Below, piece by piece: positions 27,089 through 35,526 of a stretch of 64,000 nt of DNA. Below the pieces are notes generated by a model, which was not told the origin of the DNA, did not search any database, and saw nothing but the letters and a program-made list of their open reading frames with translations. Every line of letters starts with the position of its first letter. Position 1 is the stretch's first letter. The position numbers and the translations under genes are program-made. This DNA is from Rhizobium sullae (GTDB taxonomy: Bacteria; Pseudomonadota; Alphaproteobacteria; Rhizobiales; Rhizobiaceae), in contig NZ_CP104143.1 of assembly GCF_025200715.1 (NCBI RefSeq), forward strand, positions 1,178,001 through 1,242,000, read 5' to 3'.

Positions 27089-27673
27089 TTGTCCTCCACC
27101 AGACGCTCGCTTCTGACTGTCTTTCTGACGCTGCCTCTCATTGAGGCTGCAAGAACGAGGGCGTTTGCGCAGGCCGCTCCCGAGCTGCCGCTCACCCCCG
27201 CATGTGACGATGGAGACGAACCGACCCTGGAACGGGAAGCCGGTCCCTTCTTCAGGCCGAACTCACCGCTCAACCGGGATCTCTATCCGGATGCACCCGG
27301 AGGCGAGCGAATAACCGTCGCCGGCTTCGTCTTCGACAATCGCTGCCGGCCTTTAGCCGGCAGCCTCGTCGAGGTCTGGCAAGCCGATGAGAAAGGCGAC
27401 TATGACAGCGTGGGGTTCCGCCTGCGCGGACACCAGTTCACCGACACGCAGGGGCGGTGGTGGTTCAACACCATCGTACCCGCGCTTTATCCCGGCCGAA
27501 CGCGCCATTTTCATTTCAAGGTCCAGCGTCCGGGTGGGCGCGTTCTCACCACCCAGCTCTATTTCCCCGGAGAGCCCGGAAATGCCGGAGACAGGTTGTT
27601 TGACGAGGCGCTGCTCCTCGACATCAGGCAAACCGATGACGGAAGGTTCGGACGGTTTGATTTCGTGACGTAA
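27089..27673 (+). CDS. Exported intradiol ring-cleavage dioxygenase
   Basis: This 194-residue protein starts at a TTG preceded by GGGAG, with a twin-arginine-like signal (STRRSLLTVFLTLPL). The dioxygenase beta-sandwich carries the non-haem Fe(III) ligands: Tyr in ADEKGDYDS, Tyr in VPALYPGRTRHFHFKV and the two His of HFH in the same run. Intradiol enzymes cleave catechols between the hydroxyls. Exported ones are known but uncommon, and the substrate may be a plant phenolic (inference). It is last gene of module 3, 41 bases after the AKR. Confidence 0.88.
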   Translation: MSSTRRSLLTVFLTLPLIEAARTRAFAQAAPELPLTPACDDGDEPTLEREAGPFFRPNSPLNRDLYPDAPGGERITVAGFVFDNRCRPLAGSLVEVWQADEKGDYDSVGFRLRGHQFTDTQGRWWFNTIVPALYPGRTRHFHFKVQRPGGRVLTTQLYFPGEPGNAGDRLFDEALLLDIRQTDDGRFGRFDFVT

Positions 27674-27725
27674 CGAAGGAAAGCTGCCGGAAAGGGCAGG
27701 ATTCAGTCACGCTACGAGTTGGAAG

Positions 27726-27752
27726 CCGGACGCCGTAAAACACGGCGTCCGG
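27726..27752. terminator. Bidirectional hairpin between convergent genes
   Basis: A perfect 11 bp stem CCGGACGCCGT/ACGGCGTCCGG with an AAAAC loop lies between the dioxygenase and the convergent SDR. It has no clear T tract on either side, but its position and strength fit a shared terminator. Confidence 0.6.
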
Positions 27753-27769
27753 ACGATGCGAGGCCAAAA

Positions 27770-28507
27770 TCACGCGTTGAAGCCTGCATCCACACTGAGA
27801 ACCGCACCCGTAATCAGATTCGCACCTGGACCTGCCAGAAATGCGACGGCGCTAGCGACTTCGCGTGGCTCGCCAAAACGGCCGAGCGACGTGAGGCTCC
27901 GCTGATGATCGGCGTTCTCGCCATTGGCAGGGTTCATCTCCGTATCGGTCGATCCCGGCAGAACGAGGTTCACCGTAATACCTTGAGGGCCAAGTTCACG
28001 CGAAAGGCCTCGTGTGAACGACAGAAGTGCCGACTTCGACATGGCGTAGGCCGTCACCCCTGGGAATGGAACACGCTCCGCAAGCGCGGAGCCGATCGAG
28101 ATGATCCTGCCTCCGGATGACAGATGCGGGATCGCCGCCTGTGCGAAAAGGACGGGCGCGCGAACGTTGACGTCAAGCATGGCCTGCAGGTCGGCGAGCG
28201 CCAGATCCGCAGTCATGCCGGCGGTTCCGATGGCCGCGCTGTTGACGAGGATATCAAGTCCTCCAAGGGTGTCGACCGTCTGGCCGACGGCGCGATGGAT
28301 GGCGTCCGGGTCGGCGCTGTCGGCCTGAATGGCAAGCCCGCGCCGTCCTTTTTCCTCGATAGTCTGAACCACCGATGCAGCCCTGTCTGCTGAGCGCTGA
28401 TAGGTGAACGCGACATCCGCGCCCTTCTCGGCGAGCGCAATCGCGATCGCGGCTCCTATACCCCGGGAGCCGCCATTCACCAGGGCACGCTTTCCAAGCA
28501 ATTCCAT
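27770..28507 (-). CDS. SDR-family oxidoreductase next to TetR
   Basis: This 245-residue classical SDR starts MELLGKRALVNGGSRGIGAA, with NGGSRGIG in place of the usual TGGSRGIG. It has VNSAAIG at the NNAG site, catalytic Ser in ISIGSALAE, Tyr/Lys in YAMSKSA, and the FabG-like end VLSVDAGF. It is cytosolic. It is divergent from a TetR gene, with a palindromic operator 11 bases upstream of its start, so repression by that TetR is likely. Confidence 0.9.
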   Translation of the reverse strand: MELLGKRALVNGGSRGIGAAIAIALAEKGADVAFTYQRSADRAASVVQTIEEKGRRGLAIQADSADPDAIHRAVGQTVDTLGGLDILVNSAAIGTAGMTADLALADLQAMLDVNVRAPVLFAQAAIPHLSSGGRIISIGSALAERVPFPGVTAYAMSKSALLSFTRGLSRELGPQGITVNLVLPGSTDTEMNPANGENADHQRSLTSLGRFGEPREVASAVAFLAGPGANLITGAVLSVDAGFNA

Positions 28508-28517
28508 CTTTAATTCC

Positions 28518-28542
28518 TTTATGCAGTGATCGATGCATAAAT
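28518..28542. promoter_or_regulatory. TetR operator copy 1
   Basis: TTTATGCA-GTGATCGA-TGCATAAA is a palindrome with perfect 8 bp arms, located just upstream of the SDR start. A near copy lies at 28575-28598. The repeated dyad between a TetR gene and its divergent neighbour is the typical autoregulatory operator layout. Confidence 0.75.
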
Positions 28543-28574
28543 AGCTAGCGGCATTGCAAATTGCCGTCAACGCA

Positions 28575-28598
28575 TTTATGCAGTGGTCGATGCAAAAT
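28575..28598. promoter_or_regulatory. TetR operator copy 2
   Basis: TTTATGCA-GTGGTCGA-TGCAAAAT repeats the first operator (28518) with changes in the spacer and the right arm. It overlaps the possible TetR start codons at 28578 and 28590, so TetR bound here would block its own translation start region or promoter. Confidence 0.7.
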
Positions 28599-29255
28599 GA
28601 TGTTTCGACCTATGCCGGCCATACAGAGCCAACCCCGCGTTTGCGGGGGCGACCGCGGGAATTCGACCGTGTTGCCGCACTCGCCGCCGCGACCAGACTC
28701 TTCTGGATCAAGGGTTACGAGGCGACTTCGATCGCTGATCTGACCGAGACGATGGGGATCGGGACCAAAAGCCTTTATGCGGCCTTTGGCTCGAAGGATG
28801 CGCTCTATGCGGAGGCGCTCAAATATTATTACACAACCTACGAAGGCTTGGTCTGGACACGCTTCAGGAAGGCTTCGACCGCGAGAGAGGCGGCGCTGGT
28901 ATTTCTTCAGGATTCGGCGGTCGCCATGACCGGTGGAGATTGCGATCTGCCGCACGGATGCATGGCGACTCTTGCGTCCGTCGGTAGCGAAGGGCATTCC
29001 GAACTGGGCGACCTCATGCGTGCGACACGTGCAGGCGGTTTCGATCTTCTGAAGGCGCGTTTCGATAGGGCGATCAGCGATGGCGACCTCATGGCCACGA
29101 CAGACACCACCAAACTGGCAAGGTTCATACAGACCGTCCAAAGCGGGATGGCGATCCGCGCTCGCGATGGAGCCGATCGTGCCGAACTTCAGGCCGTGGC
29201 AGAGATTGCGATATCCGGCTGGGACCATGTCGCCAGCGTTGTCGATTATGCATGA
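28590..29255 (+). CDS. TetR-family repressor
   Basis: This protein of about 221 residues has a TetR HTH (FDRVAALAAATRLFWIKGYE, then SIADLTETMGIGTKSLYAAF, and FGSKDALYAEAL) and a C-terminal ligand domain resembling the TetR_C group of reductase-linked repressors. The start is uncertain: in-frame ATGs exist at 28554, 28578 and 28590. The last is chosen because the operator covers the earlier ones and the N-terminus before GRPREF is not conserved. It most likely represses the divergent SDR gene and itself. Confidence 0.85.
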   Translation: MQNDVSTYAGHTEPTPRLRGRPREFDRVAALAAATRLFWIKGYEATSIADLTETMGIGTKSLYAAFGSKDALYAEALKYYYTTYEGLVWTRFRKASTAREAALVFLQDSAVAMTGGDCDLPHGCMATLASVGSEGHSELGDLMRATRAGGFDLLKARFDRAISDGDLMATTDTTKLARFIQTVQSGMAIRARDGADRAELQAVAEIAISGWDHVASVVDYA

Positions 29256-29319
29256 AGGACTTGGCTTGATCCGTGCGGTAGTTGGATAGGAGCGGATTCG
29301 GCTTCACGTGCCTTTGCAG

Positions 29320-30258
29320 TTATGCGTAGCGGGCCGAGTTTTCAGCGAACTGCCTCGGCGAACAGCCGACAGCGCGTGAAAAGGCGGTGCTGAAAGCGCT
29401 CCCCGACTTATAGCCAATGGAAAAGGCGACTTCCTCTATCCTTGCCGTTCCAGACCCGAGCGCCTCCTTGGCAAGCGCTATCCGCCACCGCAAGAGGTAG
29501 GAGATCGGACTGACCCCGACGACGGCATGAAAGCGCGTGGCGAAGGTCGAGCGCGAGACACCGCAAAGCCTCGCCAGCGAATCGACCGTCCATTCTTGCC
29601 CAACATCTGCGTGCATGGCACGAATTGCCTTGCCAGCAACCGGGTCTCGAAGGCCGGCGAGAAGGCCGCGCTTGGCGGGATCGGTAGTCTGTCCCGGAAG
29701 GCGCGAAGCAGGCATCCTGAGAATTTCGACCAGCGCCAACTCAACGAGACGGGCGATGATGAACTCGCCGGCCGGTCCAGGGTCGCGGCCTTCGGATTCC
29801 ATCAGCGTGAGTAGGTTGTGAAGCCGGTGGAGTTTGGGCGAGTGAGAGGGAACCTGAACGAGGGGCGGAAGAAGCCCCGTCAAGAGATCCTCGTTGGCGG
29901 TCGAGAACAGGAATTTGCCCATGTGAAGAGAAATCGGTCTTTCCTGACCGAAGCCCAGTCTCAACCGTCCCGGCTGTTTGGCGGCCACCGCCGCGACGCT
30001 GTCCAATGGCTCTACGTCCCTATTTGAGGTCAGCGTGAAGGAAAGCGTTGTCCGCAGCAGCACGAAGTCGCCCTTGTTCAGCGGCAGCGGATCGCAACCA
30101 GGTCGTATCAACTGGCAAGTGCCGTCTTCTAACCAGAGAAACAACAGGTCTCCCAGCGCTGGAAAGGTTATGCCCCAATCACCAGTGGCATCGATGCCGC
30201 GACCCAACAGAGCAGCTCTGGGGTGGAGGAGCCGGATGAGATCAAGAAAAGGATCCAT
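29320..30258 (-). CDS. AraC-family regulator with cupin domain
   Basis: This 312-residue protein has an N-terminal cupin ligand domain at about residues 10-180 (LFLWLEDGTCQLIRPG, LNKGDFVLLRTT) and two HTH motifs at 215-310 (WTVDSLARLCGVSRSTFATR; IEEVAFSIGYKSGSAFSTAF). This is the cupin_6 AraC subgroup often linked to oxidoreductase genes. It is convergent with the TetR gene and divergent from a DUF1330 gene, its probable target across 114 bases. Confidence 0.88.
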   Translation of the reverse strand: MDPFLDLIRLLHPRAALLGRGIDATGDWGITFPALGDLLFLWLEDGTCQLIRPGCDPLPLNKGDFVLLRTTLSFTLTSNRDVEPLDSVAAVAAKQPGRLRLGFGQERPISLHMGKFLFSTANEDLLTGLLPPLVQVPSHSPKLHRLHNLLTLMESEGRDPGPAGEFIIARLVELALVEILRMPASRLPGQTTDPAKRGLLAGLRDPVAGKAIRAMHADVGQEWTVDSLARLCGVSRSTFATRFHAVVGVSPISYLLRWRIALAKEALGSGTARIEEVAFSIGYKSGSAFSTAFSRAVGCSPRQFAENSARYA

Positions 30259-30372
30259 TTCTGTACGGTCGATAAACTATCCTGGGGTCGGCGTTATGGA
30301 GGGTTCGAAAAACTCAGCATAATTTGCGGGGGAATTTCACGAGGCCTGAGCCTATTTAACTGGAGTGCAACG

Positions 30373-30738
30373 ATGATCAAAGTCACCCCCGCCGATATAG
30401 AGCGTTTCCTTGCCGACGATGACGATCAGCCTGTCGTGATGCTGAACCTGCTTCGGTTCAAAGTTGATGGCGGCAGGCAGCGCTACCTGGAATACCTCAC
30501 CATGGCAGGGCCGATCGTAAGCCGGTATGGAGCAGAAATCATTTTCGCCGGCGATGGCGCGACTGCGCTTTGCGCCGAACCCGGTCAATCCTGGGATGCG
30601 GTGGCGCTGGTGCGCTATCCGAATCGGTCAGCCTTCGCGAACATGATTGCCGATCCTGCCTACGCCGTGGCCGATCCGATTCGGATGTCTGCTCTGGAAG
30701 AAGCGGTGCTGCAGCCTATCAGCACTATTCAGCTCTAG
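30373..30738 (+). CDS. DUF1330 family protein
   Basis: This 121-residue ferredoxin-like (dimeric alpha-beta barrel) protein includes VVMLNLLRFKVDGG, YGAEIIFAGDGA and VALVRYPNRSAFANMIADP, the DUF1330 pattern. Its relatives include small monooxygenase-like and stress proteins of unknown function. The start at 30373 follows TGGAGTGCAACG. It is divergent from the AraC gene and ends before a strong hairpin shared with paoC. Confidence 0.82.
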   Translation: MIKVTPADIERFLADDDDQPVVMLNLLRFKVDGGRQRYLEYLTMAGPIVSRYGAEIIFAGDGATALCAEPGQSWDAVALVRYPNRSAFANMIADPAYAVADPIRMSALEEAVLQPISTIQL

Positions 30739-30817
30739 AGGCGAACGCACGGCGCATATGGGAAGGTTTTCCGTAAAGTCGCACGGTCGTCGCCTTTAAC
30801 CAACGCTGGATTTTGTA

Positions 30818-30847
30818 AGGGAAAGGACATTGAAATGTCCTTTCCCT
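30818..30847. terminator. Bidirectional hairpin between DUF1330 gene and paoC
   Basis: A perfect 13 bp stem AGGGAAAGGACAT/ATGTCCTTTCCCT with loop TGAA lies between two convergent genes. T-rich sequence is weak on both sides, so termination may be Rho-assisted. Confidence 0.65.
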
Positions 30848-30872
30848 ATTTCGGATACTTAATCACCGAGAC

Positions 30873-33053
30873 CTACAGCAGATCTTCGATGCGGATTGGC
30901 AGATGTCGTATCCGTCTGCCCGTCGCGTTATAGACAGCATTGACCACAGCCGCTGTTGCACCGACCATCGCCACCTCGCCGAGACCTTTGACACCAGAAA
31001 TATTGAGCTTGAAATCTGGCTGGTCGATGAAATCGACCTCAATCGCACCGATGTCGGCATTGACCGGCACGACGTATTCGGCAAGGTCGTTGTTGAGCAC
31101 GCCGCCGAAGCGAGGGTCCGTTTCACCGACCTCGCGAAGTGCCGCGCCAACGCCCCATATCACACCACCCCTGACCTGGCTTTCCGCCGTGCGACGGTTC
31201 ATGACCCGTCCACAGTCGGCAACACTGACGACGCGTCTGACGCGCGCACGCCCGGTCGACGTCTCCACGTGAACTTCCGCAAAATGGGCTATCCAGCTGA
31301 ACGCCATGAAGTCGGGATATTCCGGCCCGGTTGTGGACGGAATGCCTCTGCGCAACTGCTCGATCACTTGTCCGTCCTTGCCCAGCGGGATCGTATCGAC
31401 CGCGACCTCCAGAAATGGGCGGCGGGTTCGGGCGAGCTGGACATGCACCGGTTCTTGCGACAATGGGTTGCCGATCAGCCGACTTAGCTCTTCGCGCAGT
31501 CGCAAAGCAGCGCCTCGCGCAGCTGGCGCAGTGCTCCCTGTTCCCCACGAGCCGGCGGTTATATGCTGGGGCGCATGTCCGGTGTCGCCGATGCGGATGT
31601 CGAGGTTCTCTGGATCGATGCCGAGAACATCCATGAGCTCTGCTGCTATGACGCCGCGGATGCCTTGTCCCATTTCGTGGCCGGAGGTTGCGATCTCGCA
31701 TCTGCCGCTCGCGAAGAGACGAAGCGTTGTCACAGAGGCCGTCATCGATGCCTTGTAACTCCCACATGCAACGCCCAGGCCGATGAGGTCGCCATTGTCC
31801 GAAACCAAAGCGCCCGGTTCACGCATCCGCCGGTTCCAGTCGAACAATTCCGCCCCACGTCTCAAACAGTCCGCGAGATAACGGGATGAGAAGGGCTTGC
31901 CCGTGATCGGATCACTTTCAGCATCGTTGGCAAGGCGGAGTTCAACGGGGTCCATTCCGACAGCCTCGGCAAGCTCATCCATCGCGCATTCGGTGGCAAA
32001 GCTCGAGGGATGCTCGTGCGGAGCACGCTGATGGCCGGGGGTCTGGGTATCAACCCGGACGATACGATCACTTCCCCGCCAGGCGCCATAGCCATACATG
32101 CGCGGAGGATTGGCCCCGTGGTCACAAGCAAATCCATCATACCGGCTGTTCTGCTGGACCGTTTCATAGAGCCCGGCCAGCAGACGGCCTTGTCCATCTG
32201 CGCCAAGCCGGACCCGGTGAAGACTTCTTGGGCGATAGGATGCCGTATGGAACAATTGGCTGCGGGGCATCACGAGCTTGACGGGACGGCGCAGCATCGC
32301 CGCGGCGCTTGCGACAAGCACGCTCTGCTCCTGGATGCCGTTCTTCTGGCCGAAGCCACCGCCTGTATAGGGGCTCACGCCGCGCAGCCGTGTCGGCTCC
32401 ATCCCCATCATGCCCGCAAGACCGCCGGCAAAAGCCGAAGCCGCCTGAGTGCCCTCATAGATTCTGAGTTCACCATCCTCGAATGCGGCCGTCGTGGAGA
32501 TCAGCTCTATCGGATTGTGATGCTGCTGGGGATGTAGATACTCGACGTCAATATGATGATCTGCAGCAGCAAAGGCTGCCTCCGCATCACCGGAGGACAA
32601 CTGGCGATCGGGCTCCGGTTCCGGACTGGCAAGGTCATCCTCCATGCGGGCGCTGAACGCGTCCTCGGCGTAGCGAACCTTGATGGCTTCCGCGCCTTCG
32701 ACGGCGGCCTCCAACGTTTCGGCGACCACCAGGGCGACCGGTTCGCCTCGGTGGCGCACGACCGGGCTCGTCATCGGCTGATGGCCCTTGCCGGGCTGAC
32801 CATAGGCACCGCGAGCGGCAAGCGTGGTCTTGATCTGCGAGAAATCTTCATGCGTGAAGACGCGAACGACGCCTTGCACAGTCATCGCGGCAGTCAGGTC
32901 GATTGCCTCGATACGCCCCGTGACGATCGTCGCTGGTACCATCATCGCATGTAGCAGACCGGGAATCGGCTGATCTGCCGCGTAGATTGCCCGACCCGAC
33001 ACTTTTTCGTAGGCGTCGACCCGGGGACGGTCTGCGGTTCTTTCCTGCGTCAT
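30873..33053 (-). CDS. paoC: Aldehyde oxidoreductase molybdenum-binding subunit
   Basis: This 726-residue large subunit is of the xanthine oxidase family. Its N-terminal fragment includes RVDAYEKVSGRAIYAADQ and the hammerhead domain. The molybdopterin-cytosine-dinucleotide loops include GGGFGQKNGIQEQ, AAPRGAALR-type glycine loops, and the late ISGVKGLGEVAMVGA, which holds the catalytic Glu (GxGE). In E. coli PaoABC this is a periplasmic aldehyde oxidase detoxifying aromatic aldehydes. Its start overlaps the paoB stop by 4 bases (ATGA), a sign of translational coupling. A paoD-type maturation factor is not in the window. Confidence 0.9.
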   Translation of the reverse strand: MTQERTADRPRVDAYEKVSGRAIYAADQPIPGLLHAMMVPATIVTGRIEAIDLTAAMTVQGVVRVFTHEDFSQIKTTLAARGAYGQPGKGHQPMTSPVVRHRGEPVALVVAETLEAAVEGAEAIKVRYAEDAFSARMEDDLASPEPEPDRQLSSGDAEAAFAAADHHIDVEYLHPQQHHNPIELISTTAAFEDGELRIYEGTQAASAFAGGLAGMMGMEPTRLRGVSPYTGGGFGQKNGIQEQSVLVASAAAMLRRPVKLVMPRSQLFHTASYRPRSLHRVRLGADGQGRLLAGLYETVQQNSRYDGFACDHGANPPRMYGYGAWRGSDRIVRVDTQTPGHQRAPHEHPSSFATECAMDELAEAVGMDPVELRLANDAESDPITGKPFSSRYLADCLRRGAELFDWNRRMREPGALVSDNGDLIGLGVACGSYKASMTASVTTLRLFASGRCEIATSGHEMGQGIRGVIAAELMDVLGIDPENLDIRIGDTGHAPQHITAGSWGTGSTAPAARGAALRLREELSRLIGNPLSQEPVHVQLARTRRPFLEVAVDTIPLGKDGQVIEQLRRGIPSTTGPEYPDFMAFSWIAHFAEVHVETSTGRARVRRVVSVADCGRVMNRRTAESQVRGGVIWGVGAALREVGETDPRFGGVLNNDLAEYVVPVNADIGAIEVDFIDQPDFKLNISGVKGLGEVAMVGATAAVVNAVYNATGRRIRHLPIRIEDLL

Positions 33054-34051
33054 TGCGTTTTTCCTCCGGCGGTCATGATGGCGTCGGCAAGGGTGCGGGC
33101 GCCGACTTCGATCTTGAAAGCGTTGTGTGCGCCGGCTTGCGCATTGGCGAACGCGGCCCTGCCGGCAGCCAATGCACTCTGCCTGTCGATCGCGCGTCCG
33201 CTCAAAACGGCCTCTGCCTCATGGGATCGCCACGGCCGGGTGGCGACGCCGCCTATAGCGATATGCGCCTGTCGTACCCGATCGCCTTCCATCGCAAGTG
33301 CAACCGCGGCCGAGGCCAGGGCAAAGGCATAGGATTCGCGGTCGCGCACTTTGAGGTAGGTCGAGCGCCGGCCGGCCTCTGTTTTCGGAACAGAGATCCC
33401 GGTCACGATCTCGCCGGCCACAATCGAGAACTCCCTATGGGGCGTTTCGCCAGGCAACAGGTAGAACTCCGCGATGGGGATCGAACGTGCTCCGTCCGGC
33501 CCATGAAGCTCGATCCATGCGTCCATCGCCGTCAGCGCAACCGGCCAGTCACCGGGTGATACGGCCGTGCAAGCATCACTGATGCCGAGCACGGCCTGAC
33601 CGCGATCAAGCCCACCGATCGCCGCGCATCCCGAACCCGGCGCCCGCTTGTTACAGGGATAGGCGCCGATTGCCCCGTTCCGGAAATATGGACACCGTGT
33701 TCGCTGCAGCAGATTGCCGCCGACGGTCGCCATGTTGCGAAGCTGTTGAGAAGCGGCTTTCGAAAGGCTCTCTGCCAAAACCGGATAGTCACGACGCACA
33801 ACCTCATTTTCGGCGACATCCGCCATAAGCGCTCCGGCGCCGAAGAACAGGACCTCACCGCTTGTATCGATACGGTCAGATCCTTCGAGGGAGGCGATGT
33901 CGATCAGGTGAGCGGGGCGTTCGACGCCAAGCTTCATCAGGTCGTATAGGGTCGTGCCACCGGCGATATAACGGGCTCCTTCACCAGCCACAGCGAATGC
34001 TTCGATTGCTTCCCCGATGTTGCTGGGGCGGACATATGATAATGACCTCAT
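33050..34051 (-). CDS. paoB: Aldehyde oxidoreductase FAD-binding subunit
   Basis: This 333-residue medium subunit is of the xanthine dehydrogenase family. FAD-binding loops are AGEGARYIAGGTTLYDLMK near residue 30 and ATVGGNLLQRTRCPYF near residue 110. The Cys pattern in RCPYFRNG and PCNKRAPGSGC matches PaoB, which carries an extra 4Fe-4S cluster. It transfers electrons from the paoA clusters onto FAD. It is located between paoA and paoC with gaps of 3 and -4 bases. Confidence 0.9.
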   Translation of the reverse strand: MRSLSYVRPSNIGEAIEAFAVAGEGARYIAGGTTLYDLMKLGVERPAHLIDIASLEGSDRIDTSGEVLFFGAGALMADVAENEVVRRDYPVLAESLSKAASQQLRNMATVGGNLLQRTRCPYFRNGAIGAYPCNKRAPGSGCAAIGGLDRGQAVLGISDACTAVSPGDWPVALTAMDAWIELHGPDGARSIPIAEFYLLPGETPHREFSIVAGEIVTGISVPKTEAGRRSTYLKVRDRESYAFALASAAVALAMEGDRVRQAHIAIGGVATRPWRSHEAEAVLSGRAIDRQSALAAGRAAFANAQAGAHNAFKIEVGARTLADAIMTAGGKTQ

Positions 34052-34054
34052 GGC

Positions 34055-34678
34055 TCAGCCTCGCTCAATCTGGGGAGCTGCCTGCTCGATCGCAGCGACA
34101 ATGCCGACGTAGGCTCCGCATCGACAGATATTACCGCTCATGTATTCCCTGATGTCTTCAGGCGTAGACGCATGGCCTTCCTTCACGCAGGCGATGGCCG
34201 CCATGATCTGACCGGGCGTACAGTAGCCACATTGCAATGCGTCGTGGTCGATGAAAGCTTGTTGCATGGGGTGTAGACCGTCAGCACCTGCGATACCTTC
34301 GATCGTCGTGACGTCGCGGCCATCGACTTTTGCGGCGAGGGTAAGACAGGAAGCGACCCTGCGCCCATCCACGTGGACTGTGCAGGCTCCGCATTGACCG
34401 TGGTCGCACCCCTTCTTCGCACCGACCAGACCCAATCGCTCGCGCAACATGTCCAGCAAGGATGCGCGCGCATCGATCTCAAGTGCGACTGGCTGCGCGT
34501 TGATCCGGCAAGCTATTTGAGCCGTGATCCCATTCTCTGAAAGAGCAGAAGGCGCCCCTTGTATTTGCTCCTGCGCCGTCGCAGTCGATATTGCTCCGGA
34601 GATCGAGACGACCGTTCCGGCTTCCAGTACTTGCCGCCGAGTGAGGTTTAAGAATTGCGTTTCTTGCGGGTCCGACAT
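34055..34678 (-). CDS. paoA: Aldehyde oxidoreductase 2Fe-2S subunit with Tat signal
   Basis: This 207-residue protein has a twin-arginine-like signal (LTRRQVLEAGTVVS). The plant-type ferredoxin cluster sequence is CDHGQCGACTVHVDG and the C-terminal cluster sequences are CGYCTPGQ and CRCGAY. In PaoABC the whole complex is carried across the membrane by the Tat signal of this subunit after cofactor insertion. It is the first gene of a compact paoABC operon; the 125-base upstream region shows no clear regulator site. Confidence 0.92.
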   Translation of the reverse strand: MSDPQETQFLNLTRRQVLEAGTVVSISGAISTATAQEQIQGAPSALSENGITAQIACRINAQPVALEIDARASLLDMLRERLGLVGAKKGCDHGQCGACTVHVDGRRVASCLTLAAKVDGRDVTTIEGIAGADGLHPMQQAFIDHDALQCGYCTPGQIMAAIACVKEGHASTPEDIREYMSGNICRCGAYVGIVAAIEQAAPQIERG

Positions 34679-34803
34679 CGGTTCTGGCCTCCTGAGTGTT
34701 GCAACCGCGTTTGTTCGGGATCACTCTCCCGAAGCTGCACAACCTCTCTCAAGGTAGGGCAATCCGACCGGGAGGATTAGGCGATAGATGCTGCACAATC
34801 TGG

Positions 34804-35526
34804 TTAGCTCTCCTTCGCAATGGAATGCGACGCGAAGGAAGCGACATTTCTGGTCTCGGCAGAGGCTGCTGATCGGTCCAGGTCTGACGAAAGGAAGGTA
34901 TGCGGACTCAAGCTCAAGGGCACGTCATACGTCCGACCGAGTGGCGCGCGCGGTCTTCGCCGGCTCACACGATAGACTGCTGCGGGCGGAACGTTCGCAA
35001 GTGTCCCGCCGACAAATGTCGCCTTCAAGCCAAGCCGATCAAGCAGGGGTCTCGGGATCGGGCATCGCGGACCGTAGGTGAACTGATAAAATGCTCCGTC
35101 ATGACGAAGATGCAAAAAGGCACCTTCGAGAATGGCGATCACTTTCCGAGTTGGCATCGATAGAAGAGGCAGACCGCTCAGGACGGCGCCAATCGGGGCC
35201 GAGGTCTGAAGTTCGATCTTGCGGAGTTGCGAGGCGTCCATCTGAAGGGTTCTCGCTGCCGGGAAGCGCATCGCGAGTTGGCGGGCGAAATCCGCGCCGT
35301 ATTCGACAAGAATGAGATCCGATTCGGGAACACCCCGATCAAGCAGAGCTTCGGTGAAAACCCCCGTTCCGGGACCAAGTTCAATCACGGGCCCGCTATC
35401 CGCAGAGATTCCAGCGGTCATGAGTGATGAGAGCGCCCGCCCTGAGGGCGTGACCGAGGCAACCTGCAGAGGCGCAGAAAGCCAAGCGCGAAAGAACAGG
35501 AGCGCGTCGGTCGTTTTGCTTGTCAT
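34804..35526 (-). CDS. SAM-dependent methyltransferase, phospholipid N-methyltransferase-like
   Basis: This 240-residue protein begins MTSKTTDALLFFRAWL, then QVASVTPSGRALSSLM and the SAM loop VIELGPGTGVFTEAL, features of the PmtA/ubiE-like phosphatidylethanolamine methyltransferase group. PmtA makes phosphatidylcholine in rhizobia, but this copy is divergent and could methylate another substrate. Its 5' end overlaps the DedA gene by 131 bases in another frame. It is last in an SDR-DedA-methyltransferase operon. Confidence 0.75.
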   Translation of the reverse strand: MTSKTTDALLFFRAWLSAPLQVASVTPSGRALSSLMTAGISADSGPVIELGPGTGVFTEALLDRGVPESDLILVEYGADFARQLAMRFPAARTLQMDASQLRKIELQTSAPIGAVLSGLPLLSMPTRKVIAILEGAFLHLRHDGAFYQFTYGPRCPIPRPLLDRLGLKATFVGGTLANVPPAAVYRVSRRRPRAPLGRTYDVPLSLSPHTFLSSDLDRSAASAETRNVASFASHSIAKES

